Positions 1 to 18,500 of a stretch of 64,000 nt of DNA are shown one piece after another. Below the pieces are notes generated by a model, which ran no database searches, had not been told where the DNA came from, and was given only the letters and a program-made list of their open reading frames with translations. The translations under genes were made by a program, and so were the position numbers. Every line of letters starts with the position of its first letter. Within the stretch, counting starts at the first letter, position 1. Source of the DNA: Scatophagus argus (lineage: Eukaryota > Chordata > Actinopteri > Scatophagidae); contig NC_058495.1 of the NCBI RefSeq assembly GCF_020382885.2, positions 23,356,127 to 23,420,126 of the forward strand, read 5' to 3'.

Positions 1-21
1 TTTTTTACAGATGCACAGCCA

Positions 22-451
22 ATAATGTCAAAGCCGCGTGCCAACATCTCCTTAGCGTGGAAGTTCGTCACTGTGAGTGAAGAAGACACAAAGCTTGCAA
101 TTTGTAATACACGCATGGCCAAAGTAAACCGTGAGGGACTAACCATGAAATACGTTTGGAACGACAAATCTCATTAGACCCTTAAAACACCATCACCCAG
201 CTGTACATGCCCAGTTTAAAGAAGCTAGCAAAGGAAAATCCGCTAAAGCTAACCAGAGCTCAGTGCCAGACACAAGTCAGCAGCCTGTCCTGTCTGTTCC
301 TCATATGAGCAGTGAAAAGACCACAGCAATTATGAAGAAAATGATGGAATTCATGACCCTGGATGATCAGCTGTTCTCCATAGTTGAGAACAGAGGCTTC
401 AGAAATCTGATAAATTACCTCAGGCCTGGTGAATTTATAAACGTACTGTAA
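22..451 (+). pseudogene. Decayed hAT-type (ZBED-like) transposase fragment with BED zinc finger
   Basis: The plus strand reads as a BED-finger start (…AWKFVTVSEEDTKLAICNT…) that stops at a TAG near 176. A one-frame shift then continues with KTHHPAVHAQFKEASKGKS, the second half of a BED finger, followed by a linker. From about 310 it reads KTTAIMKKMMEFMTLDDQLF and SIVENRGFRNLINYLRP, a motif typical of ZBED/hAT transposases. The order matches the N-terminal third of such proteins, so this is one element with at least one frameshift and one stop. It ends around 451 with no transposase core, and its 5' end lies outside the window. A domesticated ZBED gene is unlikely given the breaks. Family assignment is by motif memory, not by a search. 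Confidence 0.85.
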
Positions 452-1083
452 GGTGATATAAGTTATTGATATTTGTTTTGTTATATAAATCTGTCGCACC
501 TGCTTTTGTTCAGAAAAGTAAAATATGTCAGATAAAGTTTGGTGTACAGCTCATTTTAGTTTAACGGTTAGTTGCAAAGCACTTTACTTTGAGAGGAAAA
601 TGTAAAGTTCTTTTATTATGAAAGCAGTGAAAGCACAATTTTGCATAGAAGAAAAGTTGATTTTTGTTTGAATATACTGTCAATTATAGTTCTTAAAAAG
701 AAAATCAGAATCTGCACAAATCGCTATTGACAGGTCACAATCACAATCATATAACACATGCAGTTCTGATGACTAAAAGACATACAGTAAAATACACACG
801 GCGACAGGCATCTTTATGATTGTCTGACACTTGGTACATAACAAAAACACAACCTGATCTCACAGAAATCCATGACATACGCACGGATTGTTGACAATAG
901 CGCCAATAGAAAATATCAATGAAGGGATGGGTAGTGGTAATTACACTGCTGCTCGAAGTCCCGCTTCCTCAGCCAGGCCACATAGAAAACAAGTTGAAGT
1001 TGGTTAATGTAATGTGTATACACTGCAAAATATACACTGCCTGCCTCGATCGGTTAGTTAGTTTGTGTTATTGTGAGACTTTC
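452..1083. other. Intergenic, AT-rich, nothing recognised
   Basis: No open frame with coding character, no splice-flanked exon and no recognisable repeat were found on either strand here. Confidence 0.6.
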
Positions 1084-1113
1084 AGTGGTGGGGGAAGTAT
1101 TCAGATCATTTAC
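1084..1113 (+). repeat. Short stub of a common teleost repeat (agtggtggRRgaagtattcagat type)
   Basis: About 30 bases match the start of a widespread fish interspersed repeat that begins with AGTGGTGG and continues AAGTATTCAGATC. Similarity stops after this stub. A longer copy of the same family lies at 40490-40803. Confidence 0.4.
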
Positions 1114-1579
1114 ACAGGCTAAATTAGTCCCCCTTTCAGTTGCAAGTAGATTAAACAAACACAGCTTGAATTGTTGTACTGGTTTGCTTAAATGATTTAA
1201 ATTGACTTAAACCCCATGGACAACAACAATAATTTAGCCGAGCCAAACAGAGAAACTGGTGACACACCGCTGCGTTGATGACAGTGATATGTGACGGTTT
1301 GTGGGTATAGTAAAAGGTTTCGGCTTGCTGCAGTACTCGCAGCTCATCCATCCCCTCCATGCTGACCGGGACTTGAACATGACCCTGTGCCAACTATCAC
1401 AATCACAGCGCGTTAAATTATTCTCCTTCCGTTTCCACAGCACTGTACTCTCTCTCACACAGGCAGACATTCTTATCTTACATGCATATTTTTTCCTCAG
1501 ACAAACATACATTTTCTTCTTACTTACATATAATATTTATAATATTACATGTATACATTGAGCGCATGTGCATAAGAAC

Positions 1580-1654
1580 AAAATGTATAAATATGTGAGT
1601 GAAAATGTATGAATGTGTGAGTGAAAATATATAAATATGAGAGTGAAAATGTGT
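1580..1654. repeat. 22-bp minisatellite, about 3.4 copies
   Basis: Three consecutive 22-bp units start at 1580, 1602 and 1624, each of the form aaaatgtataaatatgtgag plus tg with a few substitutions. A partial fourth unit starts at 1646. It is AT-rich and has no gene context. Confidence 0.85.
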
Positions 1655-3730
1655 TTATTAAAAATATATGAATATGACAAGAAAATAAGTTTAAGAATAA
1701 AAATACTTTATTGTGAGAGGACAATGTATGTGTTTGAGAGGGCCAGAATGAAATGTGGCTTATACAGCACCTCATAAGATGTGGTTCCCTGTACATTTGG
1801 TTATTATCACCGCATAATGAACGTAGGAAAACTGCTTCAGGAATATAAACCTTTACATGTTAAGACTACTCTCTGAGAGCGTGTTGAGCTTAGACATTCT
1901 GTCATGTGCTTTTCATTTATATCTGCTGGACTAAAGCTAAAATGGAAAGGCTATCACTTCAATTCGTCCCTCTCAAGGTTTGTTTCTGCTCATTGCACGA
2001 CATAAATGAAAGTAGTAAAATGTGTTTGAGGCCCATAATTTTTATCCTGACACTGTGTCTAATATCTAAAAGGTGTAACAGCGGGATGACCCGTAAACAC
2101 AGCATACTGAGTGCTTCAGTCTTACAAAACAGATCAAAGTGGATGAGAACCTTTACAAACGGACAACTTCTCTTGAATTAGGATTGACAGCGTTTTTACA
2201 TAAATGCCCTTTTCTTTATGTTTTTTTTGAACATGAGTGTGAAGGGTTAATAGTGCAGGTTGGCTGGATAATAATGCCCCTTGCGCATGGAACCCAGGCG
2301 AAGGCTGGCTTTAGCCCAGGGCCCAGCCCTCCCAGGCCTCTCTCAAACTCCCAGATCTCTTCAGCATACTTCTCATATTAAAAGAAAACAAGTTACACAA
2401 ATGAGACAGATGGTTCTTGTTTGTGATGACAGTTGCAATTCTTTCTCCACCAGCCCTCCTCCCCTCTTCTTCCCTCTCAGCTTTCCTCTGGTGTCTCCAT
2501 TGTTTTTTGCCCTGAAATGGCCATGTTGTGCAACACAAGCAGAGCGGGCATCAGAGTCAGGTTCAAGGGCATCGAGGATAAGACACCAGGCTTCACGTCT
2601 GCCATGGCTCCATTAACTCGGGGTGTTTTACCTTTGCACTTGTAAGTTTAACGTCCTTTTTATCCACAAGTATGCATTAGATCAATCAAAAGGTGGGTAA
2701 GACCTCCAGGGTTTTCCAGTAATTCAAGCTTGTCCCCATCTTTCTGTAACTACAAGTCATTCGAGTTGCCAGAATAAAATGTTGGCACTGTACATTTCTG
2801 CAAACCAGGAGCATGTTGGTTTTGTGCATTTGTGGAGGGGTCAGTGGGAGGTGTGACACTTCAACAAACAAAACGGGTGATTTTTGCGACCGTTGGGATA
2901 TTTTGTAGCCGTCTTTGCGGCACCAAAAGCAGATATTTTGAAAGACATGTCAAGAGCTTTTCCAGCCATATTTGTGGTGAAAAAATTAGGTATTTTAAGG
3001 CAAGAAATGATCCCTTCTTAACCCTAACCAAGCGGTCCTTAAACAGTTTTGTCACAACGTAAAATTGGAAGCTGAAACGTAAAGAAAATGTAAAGGTCAA
3101 CATATCAAACATAGACTTTCAAGACGTGCCAGCATTTATTCTTGCAACTGGTTAAGCCTCAGAACTTTCCTCATGTACATTATTGACAGGTTGACAGAGA
3201 GCTCTGTAGGAATCATTTAGCAGAAGAGGTGAAGATGGTTGATCATTGACTACTTTGAAGTCCTTATGGGGGAAGGAGCGCTGACGCAAATCACCGGAGA
3301 CACGGATAACGAAGGACCAGTGGTTGACTTTGATGAGTGACGTAGCTGACACACGGTTTACTGCATTCCTCCTCCAGTGGTACTACAAACTATTTGATAT
3401 TGTTAATCATACAGTAACGCTGTTTCTACAGCAGTCTGACTGTTCCTTTTACTGCTCCATCAGATCATCAGTGCCATGCTACGGTTTGCTGGAGGTTAGG
3501 ATGAAAAAAACCCGACAAGGTTTGTTTGTGCTATTGCAGTTTCTCAGCAGGCCACCATGTTGAAAATGGACATGAGGACAGAGAGGGACTCACATGCACT
3601 AACATGCACATGCAGCCACACAAGCTACCAAAACAAATAAGAGAGGAGCTCAGATTACAACACACACAGAGGCAGCGTGACGCCTGGTCCTGGTAATGAG
3701 CGTTAGCTAAGAGGTAATAAAACCTCATAA
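1655..3730. other. Intergenic, nothing supported
   Basis: Only short chance open frames occur. There are no paired splice sites with coding similarity, no repeat I can name and no RNA gene. Confidence 0.55.
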
Positions 3731-3734
3731 GTCC

Positions 3735-4560
3735 TTATGATATTACTGGTATTATGTGTCTATATATGCAACCATATAAGTGTTAATAATAACACACGCA
3801 GACATTTATTGCTAGATTATAAGATATTTATAAGCACGTTAGAGAAACTTGTTAACTTGTAAACTTGTTAACATCAACTAACTTCTATCTTTTATAACCG
3901 GTTATATCATTATCAAACCTTTACTAATATTTTTGTTGTTTTATTAAGATACACTTTTGTCTATATTAACATTTAACTGCAGCTGATATCATGTTGATGT
4001 TGTGGCTGCACATGGCTGCCATTCAAGTGAAAAAGTCATGAAAAGCAAAAACATGTATACAAAGAAAATTAACTGTTAATAAGTGAATAGTTAACCGCTT
4101 ATAAATGCATAATAGAACATGGAAAATCTTAATAAAGAAACAAAGGAGTTTAGCAAAGATTTAAAAATGCAATAAGGTGTAAACTGTTCAAAATGTGTGT
4201 TTTTAATGCTATTGTAACCAATCATAAGCAACTCATAAGACTTTTATTAACATTCTCAAGCAATACATAAGGTTCCCATAAGCACCTTTAAAGGTATTCA
4301 TTTGTTAACGATGCTATTATCAATTCACTTCAATTCAGTGTATTCATATTGGGCCAAATCACAACCAAAGTTATCTCATGACGCTTTCCAAATAGAGCAG
4401 GTTTAGACCAGATTCTAAAAATAGTCTCTAACGCAGAGACACAACATCCCCCCTGAGTAAACACTTACGTAGTTCTAACACATAATAATGTTAATAAGCA
4501 CCTTATAATGGCTCATAGTGGTCTTACTATGAATTAATTAAAGTTGTTTTTTTTTTAAAC
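3735..4560. repeat. AT-rich interspersed repeat region (cttataa / taataagcacctta motifs)
   Basis: The stretch is dense in variants of ataagcaccttataa, gttaataagtg and ataaatgcataat, which recur at roughly 3770-3830, 4075-4110, 4250-4300 and 4485-4520. This is typical of degenerate copies of a non-autonomous fish DNA element. No open frame or clear terminal inverted repeats could be delimited, so the edges are approximate. Confidence 0.4.
4318..4450 (+). repeat. Degenerate copy of the teleost 'gccaaatcacaac' interspersed repeat
   Basis: From 4320 the order of blocks (caattcacttcaattcagtg, gggccaaatcacaac, ttatctcatgacgctttcca, aatagagcaggtttagacca, cagagacacaacatccccc) follows a very common fish repeat whose usual form reads ATAGCGCCAAATCACAAC and AAATAGAGCAGGTCTAGACC. 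It is non-coding and sits inside the AT-rich repeat region. It was identified from memory of the family. Confidence 0.7.
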
Positions 4561-4983
4561 AAACATGACAAAGACTAAAACATTTAATGATCATAGTTAG
4601 TCTGCAGGGAGCTGAAATACTTAAAGTCACTCATGAAGAGCTCAGATTTGCTCAGAAACACTTGAGACTTCAGGAGACCTCAAACAGCACTGGGTTAAAT
4701 GGTTTCCAGTGAAATTTAACCAGGCCTGTTTTTCACATCTCTCCATACACAGCGGTGAAGTGTACACACTCTGTATGGTTTTCATTGTAGTGAATTCCAG
4801 GCACTCGTCTCGAGGCCATTCAAGCTACATTTTATCCCAGCATGGACGGATCAGATAAGGACGGATCAGACGGAGGACGAGTGAAAGTGACAACACACAC
4901 AGCAGCCCGCCTGATGAGAGCTTTAGCTGCCACAGCTTCATCTCTAGATGCTGGTATGGAGGATCGCTGTGAGCTCACCTCGC

Positions 4984-5014
<31 letters not shown>

Positions 5015-5930
5015 TCGGTAGTTATAGCCCTGCATCTGTCATCAGGGAGATTTCAGCTTAACTTTACACCTGGACACTGGACACACACACACACACCTGA
5101 AGATATGTGTGTATGTAGGCGTGTGTATGCGGGTGAAAGGGGTTGGAGTGTGTGCGTTACATGTATCTATTAGCCAAAGGCAACCTGCCGTGTCAAAATA
5201 ATCCTTGCAGTGACCAGTGGGAGTGTCGCTTGATGGTCGTGTGGTTGTCAGAGATGCACTCGACTGGGGAAAAACAAATGAATTAAAATGGAATATCACA
5301 GGATTCTGATTGGCCACGGCTGGTGTCACCTCATCAGATCGCCTTGTCTTCACAAACTCTTCTTTTATCAGGGAAGAACAAGTTTCCTGATGCAATAATA
5401 ATAATAATAATAATAATATTTAATTGAAATCGAAGCAACGCTCAGTCTGCCATGCAGATATTTAACTCCCTCATATGAGATTACAAGGCACAACCTGACT
5501 GTCTGATGAAGGGCTTCCCTGCCTCATCTCTAAATGGCTAACTTAAATTTTGTTTGTAACCACTTCTTTCTTTGTGCATCAACCACAACATCTTAAATAA
5601 TAATAAATATAAATTCCTGAACCACATTCATATTCTATCATTGTTAAGGTATGATGATTCACAACATCACATCAGAGTTTGGAAAACCCATATCAGACAC
5701 ACATTAGAGAATTTTTATGTCTGGAGTTCATCTTTACTGGTTCCGAACGTAAATGTTTAATTATGATTTACCAAAAATAAGTCATTTGATGATGAACAAG
5801 TAAGTGGAGAATTGTTATCCTGAAAAACAAAAAAACATTTTTTAACAGTTTTCTCCGGATAAAAGTGGCTTAGACATGAACTTCATGACATCCACGTTTT
5901 TTAACGTCTTTATCAGTCATATACTAAGAT
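4561..5930. other. Intergenic with simple repeats
   Basis: The stretch holds a (CA)n tract at about 4984-5012, a short CA tract near 5083-5095 and an (AAT)n tract at about 5393-5417. No gene or exon is visible; the open frames crossing it are built from the microsatellites. Confidence 0.6.
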
Positions 5931-5934
5931 TTTT

Positions 5935-6190
5935 AGTACCTCAATTAACATGTAAACCCTTAATAAATGTTAACAGGGGACATTTGTTAAGTTACTTCAT
6001 GCTTATTATTGTAATAATTACCTGTTAATTCTTATTACTGCATTAACTAATGTTACTCGTATCTTTATAGACTATTCATTAATGTATAATTTAAGACCTT
6101 AGTTAACATGAACACCATTACAAAGTAATTACTGGACACATTAGTTAACAGTTCATTAACCATTAGTTAATCCATAGATCTTATCCATGA
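5935..6190. repeat. AT-rich repeat of the 'ttagttaacatgaac / attaactaatgtta' family
   Basis: Repeated words such as cattaactaatgtta, ccttagttaacatgaac, ttagttaacagttcattaac and aaatgttaaca match a widespread fish MITE-like repeat that contains alternating TTAGTTAA/AACTAATG words. It has no coding capacity. The ends are not exact. Confidence 0.5.
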
Positions 6191-7308
6191 CTGAAACGTT
6201 GTGAAAAGAAGACAGAGTCCCCCTTGCAGTTCCTGCTGAGATAAATTACCCCACACTGTTCATAGTATGGCTGAGCTACAAATAAAGATGGCCGCTCTCC
6301 CTTCTCTTGTATTCCAGCATCTCATCCTACCTGCTGGAGAGCATTTGGACCAGGCAGACTGGGCCAAGCCTGCACCTTTACATCACGGCCAATTTCAACA
6401 TGAAAGCCACATTAGGTTCAATGTGTTGGCAGGAGCTTTTGACACTGGAACAGCAGAGACTGTAAAAGCTTCAGTCCCGGCATGGCTAAGCAGGCTGTGT
6501 TCTAGCTTTAGCCAAAACTGCAGATTTATTTTCATGCAAACACATAGCAGACGTGCCTTCCTCACTGTATATAAAGCTGAAATGTCTGAAAACTTTACTG
6601 CTGAGCTCTGATAAACTGCTAAAATCATCAGTGAGTCAGTATCTGCTCAGATCATCATAAAATCACCCCCTAAAAGAGGGTCCAGTACACATGCAGGCAG
6701 CTTTACGCCAGCATTATGTCAACTTCAGGTGTCTCAAGTGTCCTGTTGGGTTATCTGGTCATTACATCCCCACCTCTGACTGCTGGTCCTGCCCAGAGGA
6801 GACGCTCAGCCAGGCTGCACCGTGATTGGACGACCCGAGAGGACAAAACATTTAGATTTATTTGTCAAACATGATGAAGACCAATGGGGGCCAGGTGGCG
6901 TCTCTCTGCATTTATGTGAGTACGTAGAGGCTGAAGAGCGTGTGTGTGTGTATGTGTCTGCACACACTGATATTTCAACAGAGAGGAATGCCCTTCGTTC
7001 AGCCTGTGCGATAATTAATGGCTGTCATCGTCCATTTAGTGGAAGAAGGCGCTGACAGACAGCACTCCAGAAATGCAGGGAATGTGTGAACACCTCACAG
7101 GGGTAGATGAGGGTGGAGAAGGGACTCGAGGGTGGGTGGGTAGGGGCTAAGTGCAACATCCCTCCCAACCATCTGTGGAAGATGATCATGGTCACCAAAC
7201 ATGGGTTATCACCCTCATTCGCTGCCATTTGAGAAATTCTTGGACATCTGTGGTGGCTGCGTGAAAGTGATAACTGATCTCTCAACACCAATGTTACAGC
7301 AATATACT

Positions 7309-7346
<38 letters not shown>

Positions 7347-7970
7347 GGAGAGACAGAGATGGGATAGGAGCAGTTTGAGAGATAAATCTTGTAAAAACTA
7401 ATTTCATTTTTATCATAAACTAATAGGAGAATCTACTTTCAGTGATGCACATATATTGTGCTTCTGACAGCCCATGTTCATGTTATATTAATATGGACAC
7501 ACTCAGATCATTTTAACCGTATGTAAAAACTGAATGATTAGTTGTGTAATCAGTAACCGTTTTGTGTGTGACAATTTGCAGGTTTTTCTTGTCTTAATTA
7601 CAGTAAGATGACTAATTTTGAAGTTTACACTGTTTCCCACTTTGAACATTAGTTGTGATGACTTTTTGTTTTCTAAAAAAAAAAAAAAAAAAAAAAAATC
7701 TATTCATGATCGCTTGATCTAACCTCAAAACAAAGTGGACACACAGTCCAAATAATGTGAACAATCTTGACGTAAATACAGAATTAATGAACTCCAGTGG
7801 ATTTTGAGTAACATTTTCTTCCACACTTATGTATCACCAACACCAGTGATGATGTTTCGGTGGACAGCACCTCCTGCTGGCTGAACATGACACGACATGC
7901 TCATCCAGCTGTGATGGATGGGCAGCGACCACACAGTACAGAAACTGGATGCTGTGTTCTTGTATTGTAC
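6191..7970. other. Intergenic; (GT)16 and poly-A tracts, no gene seen
   Basis: It contains a perfect (GT)n tract at 7311-7342 and an A tract near 7676-7698. A run at 6267-6611 is open for 114 codons on the plus strand, but it shows no recognisable domain and no splice context, so I do not call it a gene. No wnt4 coding exon was seen, although wnt4 lies convergent to CDC42 in human. Confidence 0.5.
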
Positions 7971-7980
7971 AATAAATAAA
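7971..7980 (+). terminator. Candidate plus-strand polyadenylation signal (AATAAATAAA)
   Basis: Two overlapping AATAAA hexamers are followed within 30 bases by a GT-rich stretch (gctgaccgtggacacatggc), the layout of a real cleavage site. It would end a plus-strand gene converging on cdc42. No coding exon of such a gene is visible to the left, so this is only a candidate. Confidence 0.3.
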
Positions 7981-8399
7981 GCTGACCGTGGACACATGGC
8001 ATTGGCTCGGTTTTCAGCTTTGACGATAACGAAAAGCTGACTTGTTGCTGACTTCTGTCCACAGTCAGAACACCAGTCTGCTGAGAGTTAAGTAGATTAA
8101 TCTGTTGTTAACTGCTCGCAATTAAAAACAAAAAAAAAAAAAAAAAAAAAAAAGAACTGCAAGTGAAAAGTGGTAAAGGCAATTAAGGTATAAGTTTAAT
8201 ATTTTTGAAAAGAATGCATATACAAAGAACAAAGACTTTAGACAAAGCATTTGGTTTTGCACCAAAACAACAACAGGTTATAATAATTATACTGACTTGG
8301 ACTGGACATCAATCCAACTCGAAGCCACCAGTTTAGAAAAGCAAAAACCAACCAATCACAAATAATTTTTACCAAACTGTCTGTCTGTCACTGGAGGTT

Positions 8400-8405
8400 T
8401 TTATT
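8400..8405 (-). terminator. Candidate polyA signal for the ubiquitous cdc42 transcript
   Basis: Minus-strand AATAAA (plus tttatt) lies about 1.56 kb beyond the CVLL-isoform stop codon. That gives a 3'UTR of a length usual for vertebrate CDC42. Other minus-strand AATAAA-like words exist nearby, so the exact end is uncertain. Confidence 0.35.
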
Positions 8406-9962
8406 TAACTGAAAAAATCAGAGGTTTTCTTTCTATAAACTGGAAGTTAAGAGTTCAGATGAATTCCAACCCCTAAATGTAAAAGGAGTGAAAGTAACCT
8501 TTTTTTAATATATTTATATATATAAAATAATAAAAAAAAAACACAAACAGAAGTAATGAAGAAAAAAAAAAGATTTTGGTAAAAACACCTGGAGCCTACA
8601 TCAACATCGTGTGCCAGCTTACATTATAATTACATCTGTTAAACCTATCATTTAGAACAGAGACCAAGGCTCAGCTACATGCAGCACCATACAGTTTGAA
8701 CAGGCCCAACAGACCAGACAGCCCTCGAACACCTCAGGCAAACAACCTGGATGAACACACTACAGGAAGGCACCAAATTCTGACCTGGCACAGAATTCTG
8801 GTGGAAAGTCATATTCATTGATGAGCTGTCCAAATATATATGTCCAGATCTGACTGACGATGCAAGCCGAGGAACATTTGTTTTACAGATGCTTCTGCTG
8901 TGCCTGCTCAAACTGTAAAGTGGTGACAATGTTCAAACAGTTTTCTGCTTCACCCTCCCTTGGTCCCTGGCAACGCATAAAGAACACACCGCTTGTTCTG
9001 CTAACACTGTTTAAGTTCCCTGCATCTAAAAGGCCAATTCCTGTGGTCGACTAGCAGACCCATTGCTACTGGATGCCTTTAGCTCTTCAAGTGATTACCA
9101 CACTTCAAATGGACTGTGACTCTGCACTGACAGGCCACCCTAAGACGACTTGATACTAGATGGCAATATTTACTCATTCAATTTCCCCAAATAGAGAGAG
9201 CTCTCTGGAGTTTTAGCCATACTGCCCTGTCAGACCTACACAGTTTCCTTAGTGGTTAAGAGCATGTCTACCTGGAAAATGGAATAAATATAACAGACTT
9301 GTTGTGTGTTTGAGGAGAAAAGGGGGTGTTGGCAAGGAAAAACAAAACACTACTCGGTTAGGATTGCTTTAGGTAGTGCTGTGAAAGAGCATAGGGATCA
9401 GGCGACGACTGTGCTCGTCAACAGAGGGGCCGGGACCAGCAGCGTGAGCAGCTGCCAACCAGGCAGCCGAGAGGGGCTGGGGAGGGGCTTATATCCATTA
9501 AACCTTTACACTGGTCGAGGACAACTAAAAGGCTAGGCATCTAAAAGTTGATTAGGCCACAACAATGACTGGATGAAAATCAGTTTACCAAAAGCTTGAC
9601 AGAATGAAGTCTACTTGTATGTAAGCTTGGTATGTGGATCCCCATCCGAGGCTATGCCACCCTGCCCAGAGCCCACAGCAGCCTGTTGGCCAGGTTAGGT
9701 CGATCTTCGGTCCCAAATTTAGAGGTGAAGCTTCTTATTATTGCAGACAAGTATCTGAATCTTGGTAGGCTGAATTGTTTCTAGTCTTCCCTATGGAGGA
9801 CGCTGCTGTCAACCAGCCTTAGCAGAGCAAGGGAAAGGGGTGGGGTGGAGAGGGCGTGTGTGTGTGCATGTATTTAAGATGTATGAATGTGTTGTATGCA
9901 TGTACGTGTTGGATGTATGGATGTGTGCGTGTGTGCACGCGCTTTGAAAAGGATGGAGCCTC
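8406..9962 (-). other. cdc42: Probable 3'UTR of the ubiquitous cdc42 isoform
   Basis: This is the sequence directly downstream of the CVLL-exon stop codon on the minus strand. It has no coding content; the reading frames crossing it carry no domain. It is AT-rich toward its far end and has a TG-rich patch at about 9857-9940 (CA-rich in the transcript). Its extent rests only on the candidate signal at 8400. Confidence 0.5.
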
Positions 9963-15487
<5,525 letters not shown>

Positions 15488-15523
15488 AGCTATGTTTTAC
15501 AGTCTTCACTACTCATTCAAGAT

Positions 15524-18500
15524 CTAGAACAGAAGAGCAAACAGAAAGAAAACTTCATAAGTTGATTACATTGCTTACTGTCTGAATAAACTTAAGTGTC
15601 TCCACAAGCAAAAGTAAAAAATAAATAATATACAACAAATGAATAAAAATCTGTATACAGAGAATTCACTTCATTTGTAATTTAGATTTCACACATTTGA
15701 CTTTTTTTCAGTGCATCTAATACAGAAGCATTTAAACACAAAACATCTATTTGCATAAAGATCCCCCTACATGACACAAAACCCCCCACAAATATCAATA
15801 GCAGACTTAAATATCTGTGGATTACTTATGTCTTAACGGGTACTGTATTGCACAGTGTGGACATTTTGAGTCAGCGGGACACTCAGGTGGAGAATAAAGA
15901 GTGAGCCAGTTCTCTGGGGGAGACCCTGAAAAGCTCAACAGCAGATGGCACATTCATTACTTGTCAATAAAAAACTGTCAGTAAAACCACTTTTCAACAC
16001 ATGTATAAACTGGAGCATGACCTAAATTTTGGCCAGCAAATTTTCAGTTTACCAGCCATAAGCACACAGACCAAAACATTAATTTTGGACCATGCATTCT
16101 GTTCCGTTTTTTAATGTATTTAACCCCGGTTTGGTAGTGAGAACTGAAAGAACATCTGCGACCCGCATTAGTTTGGGAGTCAAATCTCACCTGCCAACAG
16201 CTCTATTAAAAATGTGATTTTTGAAATGGGAATTTGGGCAAATGTGCTTGTGCAAGTTATAGGTTGCATATGTAAAACACAGAAAAACTATAGCAAAGGC
16301 AATTGTGAAGGGATCACTAGAGAAGAACTCTGCAGTGCGGTCACTAAAGGTCACTTGTTCAGCTGCAAACAAAAGAGTACAACAACCACAATATGGATAA
16401 CAACACCTACAAGAAACCGTAAAAGGACTTTTTCATAGCAGACATTTTGATTTATCATAGGTAAAGGCACAGGTGTTAACATCGAAGACTGCTCTGTACT
16501 ATTCCAGTAAGACACCTGGCATGTCACAGTGATCCTGCATGCACAATATACACGCTTTTCTACGCAATATATAAAAGTAACGTGCATATCTTTTTTGTGG
16601 TGTTGGCTGAACAAAACAAACAATCCAAAGATGCCACCTTGGGCTGTGGGAAATTTTAATGTCCATTTTTTTAACCACTTTCTTGTATCGTATAGATCCA
16701 ACCACCTGAGAATAATCTGCAAATTAATCTATAATGAAAATAATCATTAGCTGCTAAATTCTGTCATTGTTAAATTGTAGTATTCACAGCTGTGCCTTTC
16801 CCATATGTATTATGTGGACAAGAGTGTCCTCCAGAAGCTGAGCACTGCAGAGCTCTGCACCATTATGTGGGGGTGGGGGTGTCATTGAGAGAAGCACAAG
16901 GGACAAAACTGCAGGCACCAAATGTTACAGAACATGGTTTACCAAAAAAACAGAACACAGGTGGATATCCAAGAGAATATCTGTTCCTATGCAAAACAGG
17001 CTTGAATTACATTACATACAGGCCTTTATACTGTATTCAACTGACTGTTTAGCAGAAATAGCAGACTATAGCAGAATGTGTCTCTGATCATGCCATTAAG
17101 TAATCTAATTTATCCCAATAGGAGGGGATTTTTTTTTAACTTACTACATTTCCTTACTTTAAGGACCCATATTTGTCTAATGAAACTAGGGGCAGCTATA
17201 GATCGATTTCTCCAAGACCCGTCATACCAATTTTGATACAAAAATCATTTGGGCACACCTTCCGTTGCTGGCTTATCCAAACCCCCCCCCCCCCCCCTTA
17301 AACTTAATGAAATTACATCAAGAAACACTTGGTCAAAAAATACAAAGTTTTCCTGTTGAAGATGTTGTTGTGGTGGTAGAATACAAAAGAGGGATGCAAC
17401 TTACAGAGTAGGGCTTGCTCTGGGAATCGCTAACTGATACATCATGCTTATTAAAGCACGACTCAACAGCATGCTTGACTAAAGGCCTGTTTCTTAAGAG
17501 ACAGCAGAGGTTACCCTGACTGCAGATCAAACCAAGCAGCTAAGACGAAAACACACGAAGATTTAGGGCATTCTTGTAACACCTTCGATTCAACAAACCA
17601 TTGTACAGGGGACTAGCATAAGAAGACAAGCTCACTACATGAAGTCCAAAGAAAAAAAACATTCTTTATGAGTAAATAATGAGAAATTATTTCTCACAGA
17701 TGCTGAATGTGTAACATTGCTGGTTCATCTGTCAATTACAATCTAGATTTTCTTGCTTCAAAACATAAAGTCATTATGACTAAGTTCCATAATCAACACA
17801 GCAGACTATGTTGCATGCCAGTTGCATGGCAGTTGAAAATTTTGCGTATTTTGGCTTTCAATTTCATACATGAAGTCATACAAGGTACAAGACACCAAGG
17901 TCTTACAGAGAGAAACGCACATCAAGACGAGGCATTTGAATTAAGTCCAGCACTTAAAAACAGCATTGATCCAACCATAAACTTTCTCTGAGTTTCTATT
18001 ATATTGTTGGTGTCTAAAACAACATTGTTCCACCAGCACACTAGATCAGCAGGGGAAGAGAAATACTCTGCAAACTTGTTGCAGCCTCTCTGGAGGAGTT
18101 TTTGCTCCCAAGTATGGTGCTACCCAGGAAGAGTTTACTGACCCAACAATAATGTTCTCTTCCCTCCTACCAAAACCACCGCACAACTGCACTAATTACC
18201 GCAAGATGGATTCTGCCTGAACGAGGCCTTAGAAACTTTGTAATTTGTTCTTAGAATTCAGTGTTTTCCTAACGAAAATGTCCACTTGCAATGTAGGAAT
18301 GCAAGAAGGGAAATTTGTGTTATTGACCAATGATGAAATAAAAGGCAACAAATAAAGCAGTGGTGGTGGTATACACCTTAAAGTTGGTTTGTGATATGCC
18401 AGTCAAAAAAAGTGAGGCTGTGCCTAAGACACCCACTAAACCAGTTGTTGAGCAAGGGAAAACCCTGCCATTGTGTGGAGGAATTATTTTAGCACACTGC

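Noticed and set aside
1580..1654. CRISPR-like array
   Set aside because: The units are directly adjacent without spacers, AT-rich, in a vertebrate genome; it is a minisatellite.
1..8000. wnt4 coding exons expected by human synteny next to cdc42
   Set aside because: No segment encodes the cysteine-rich Wnt C-terminal pattern on either strand.
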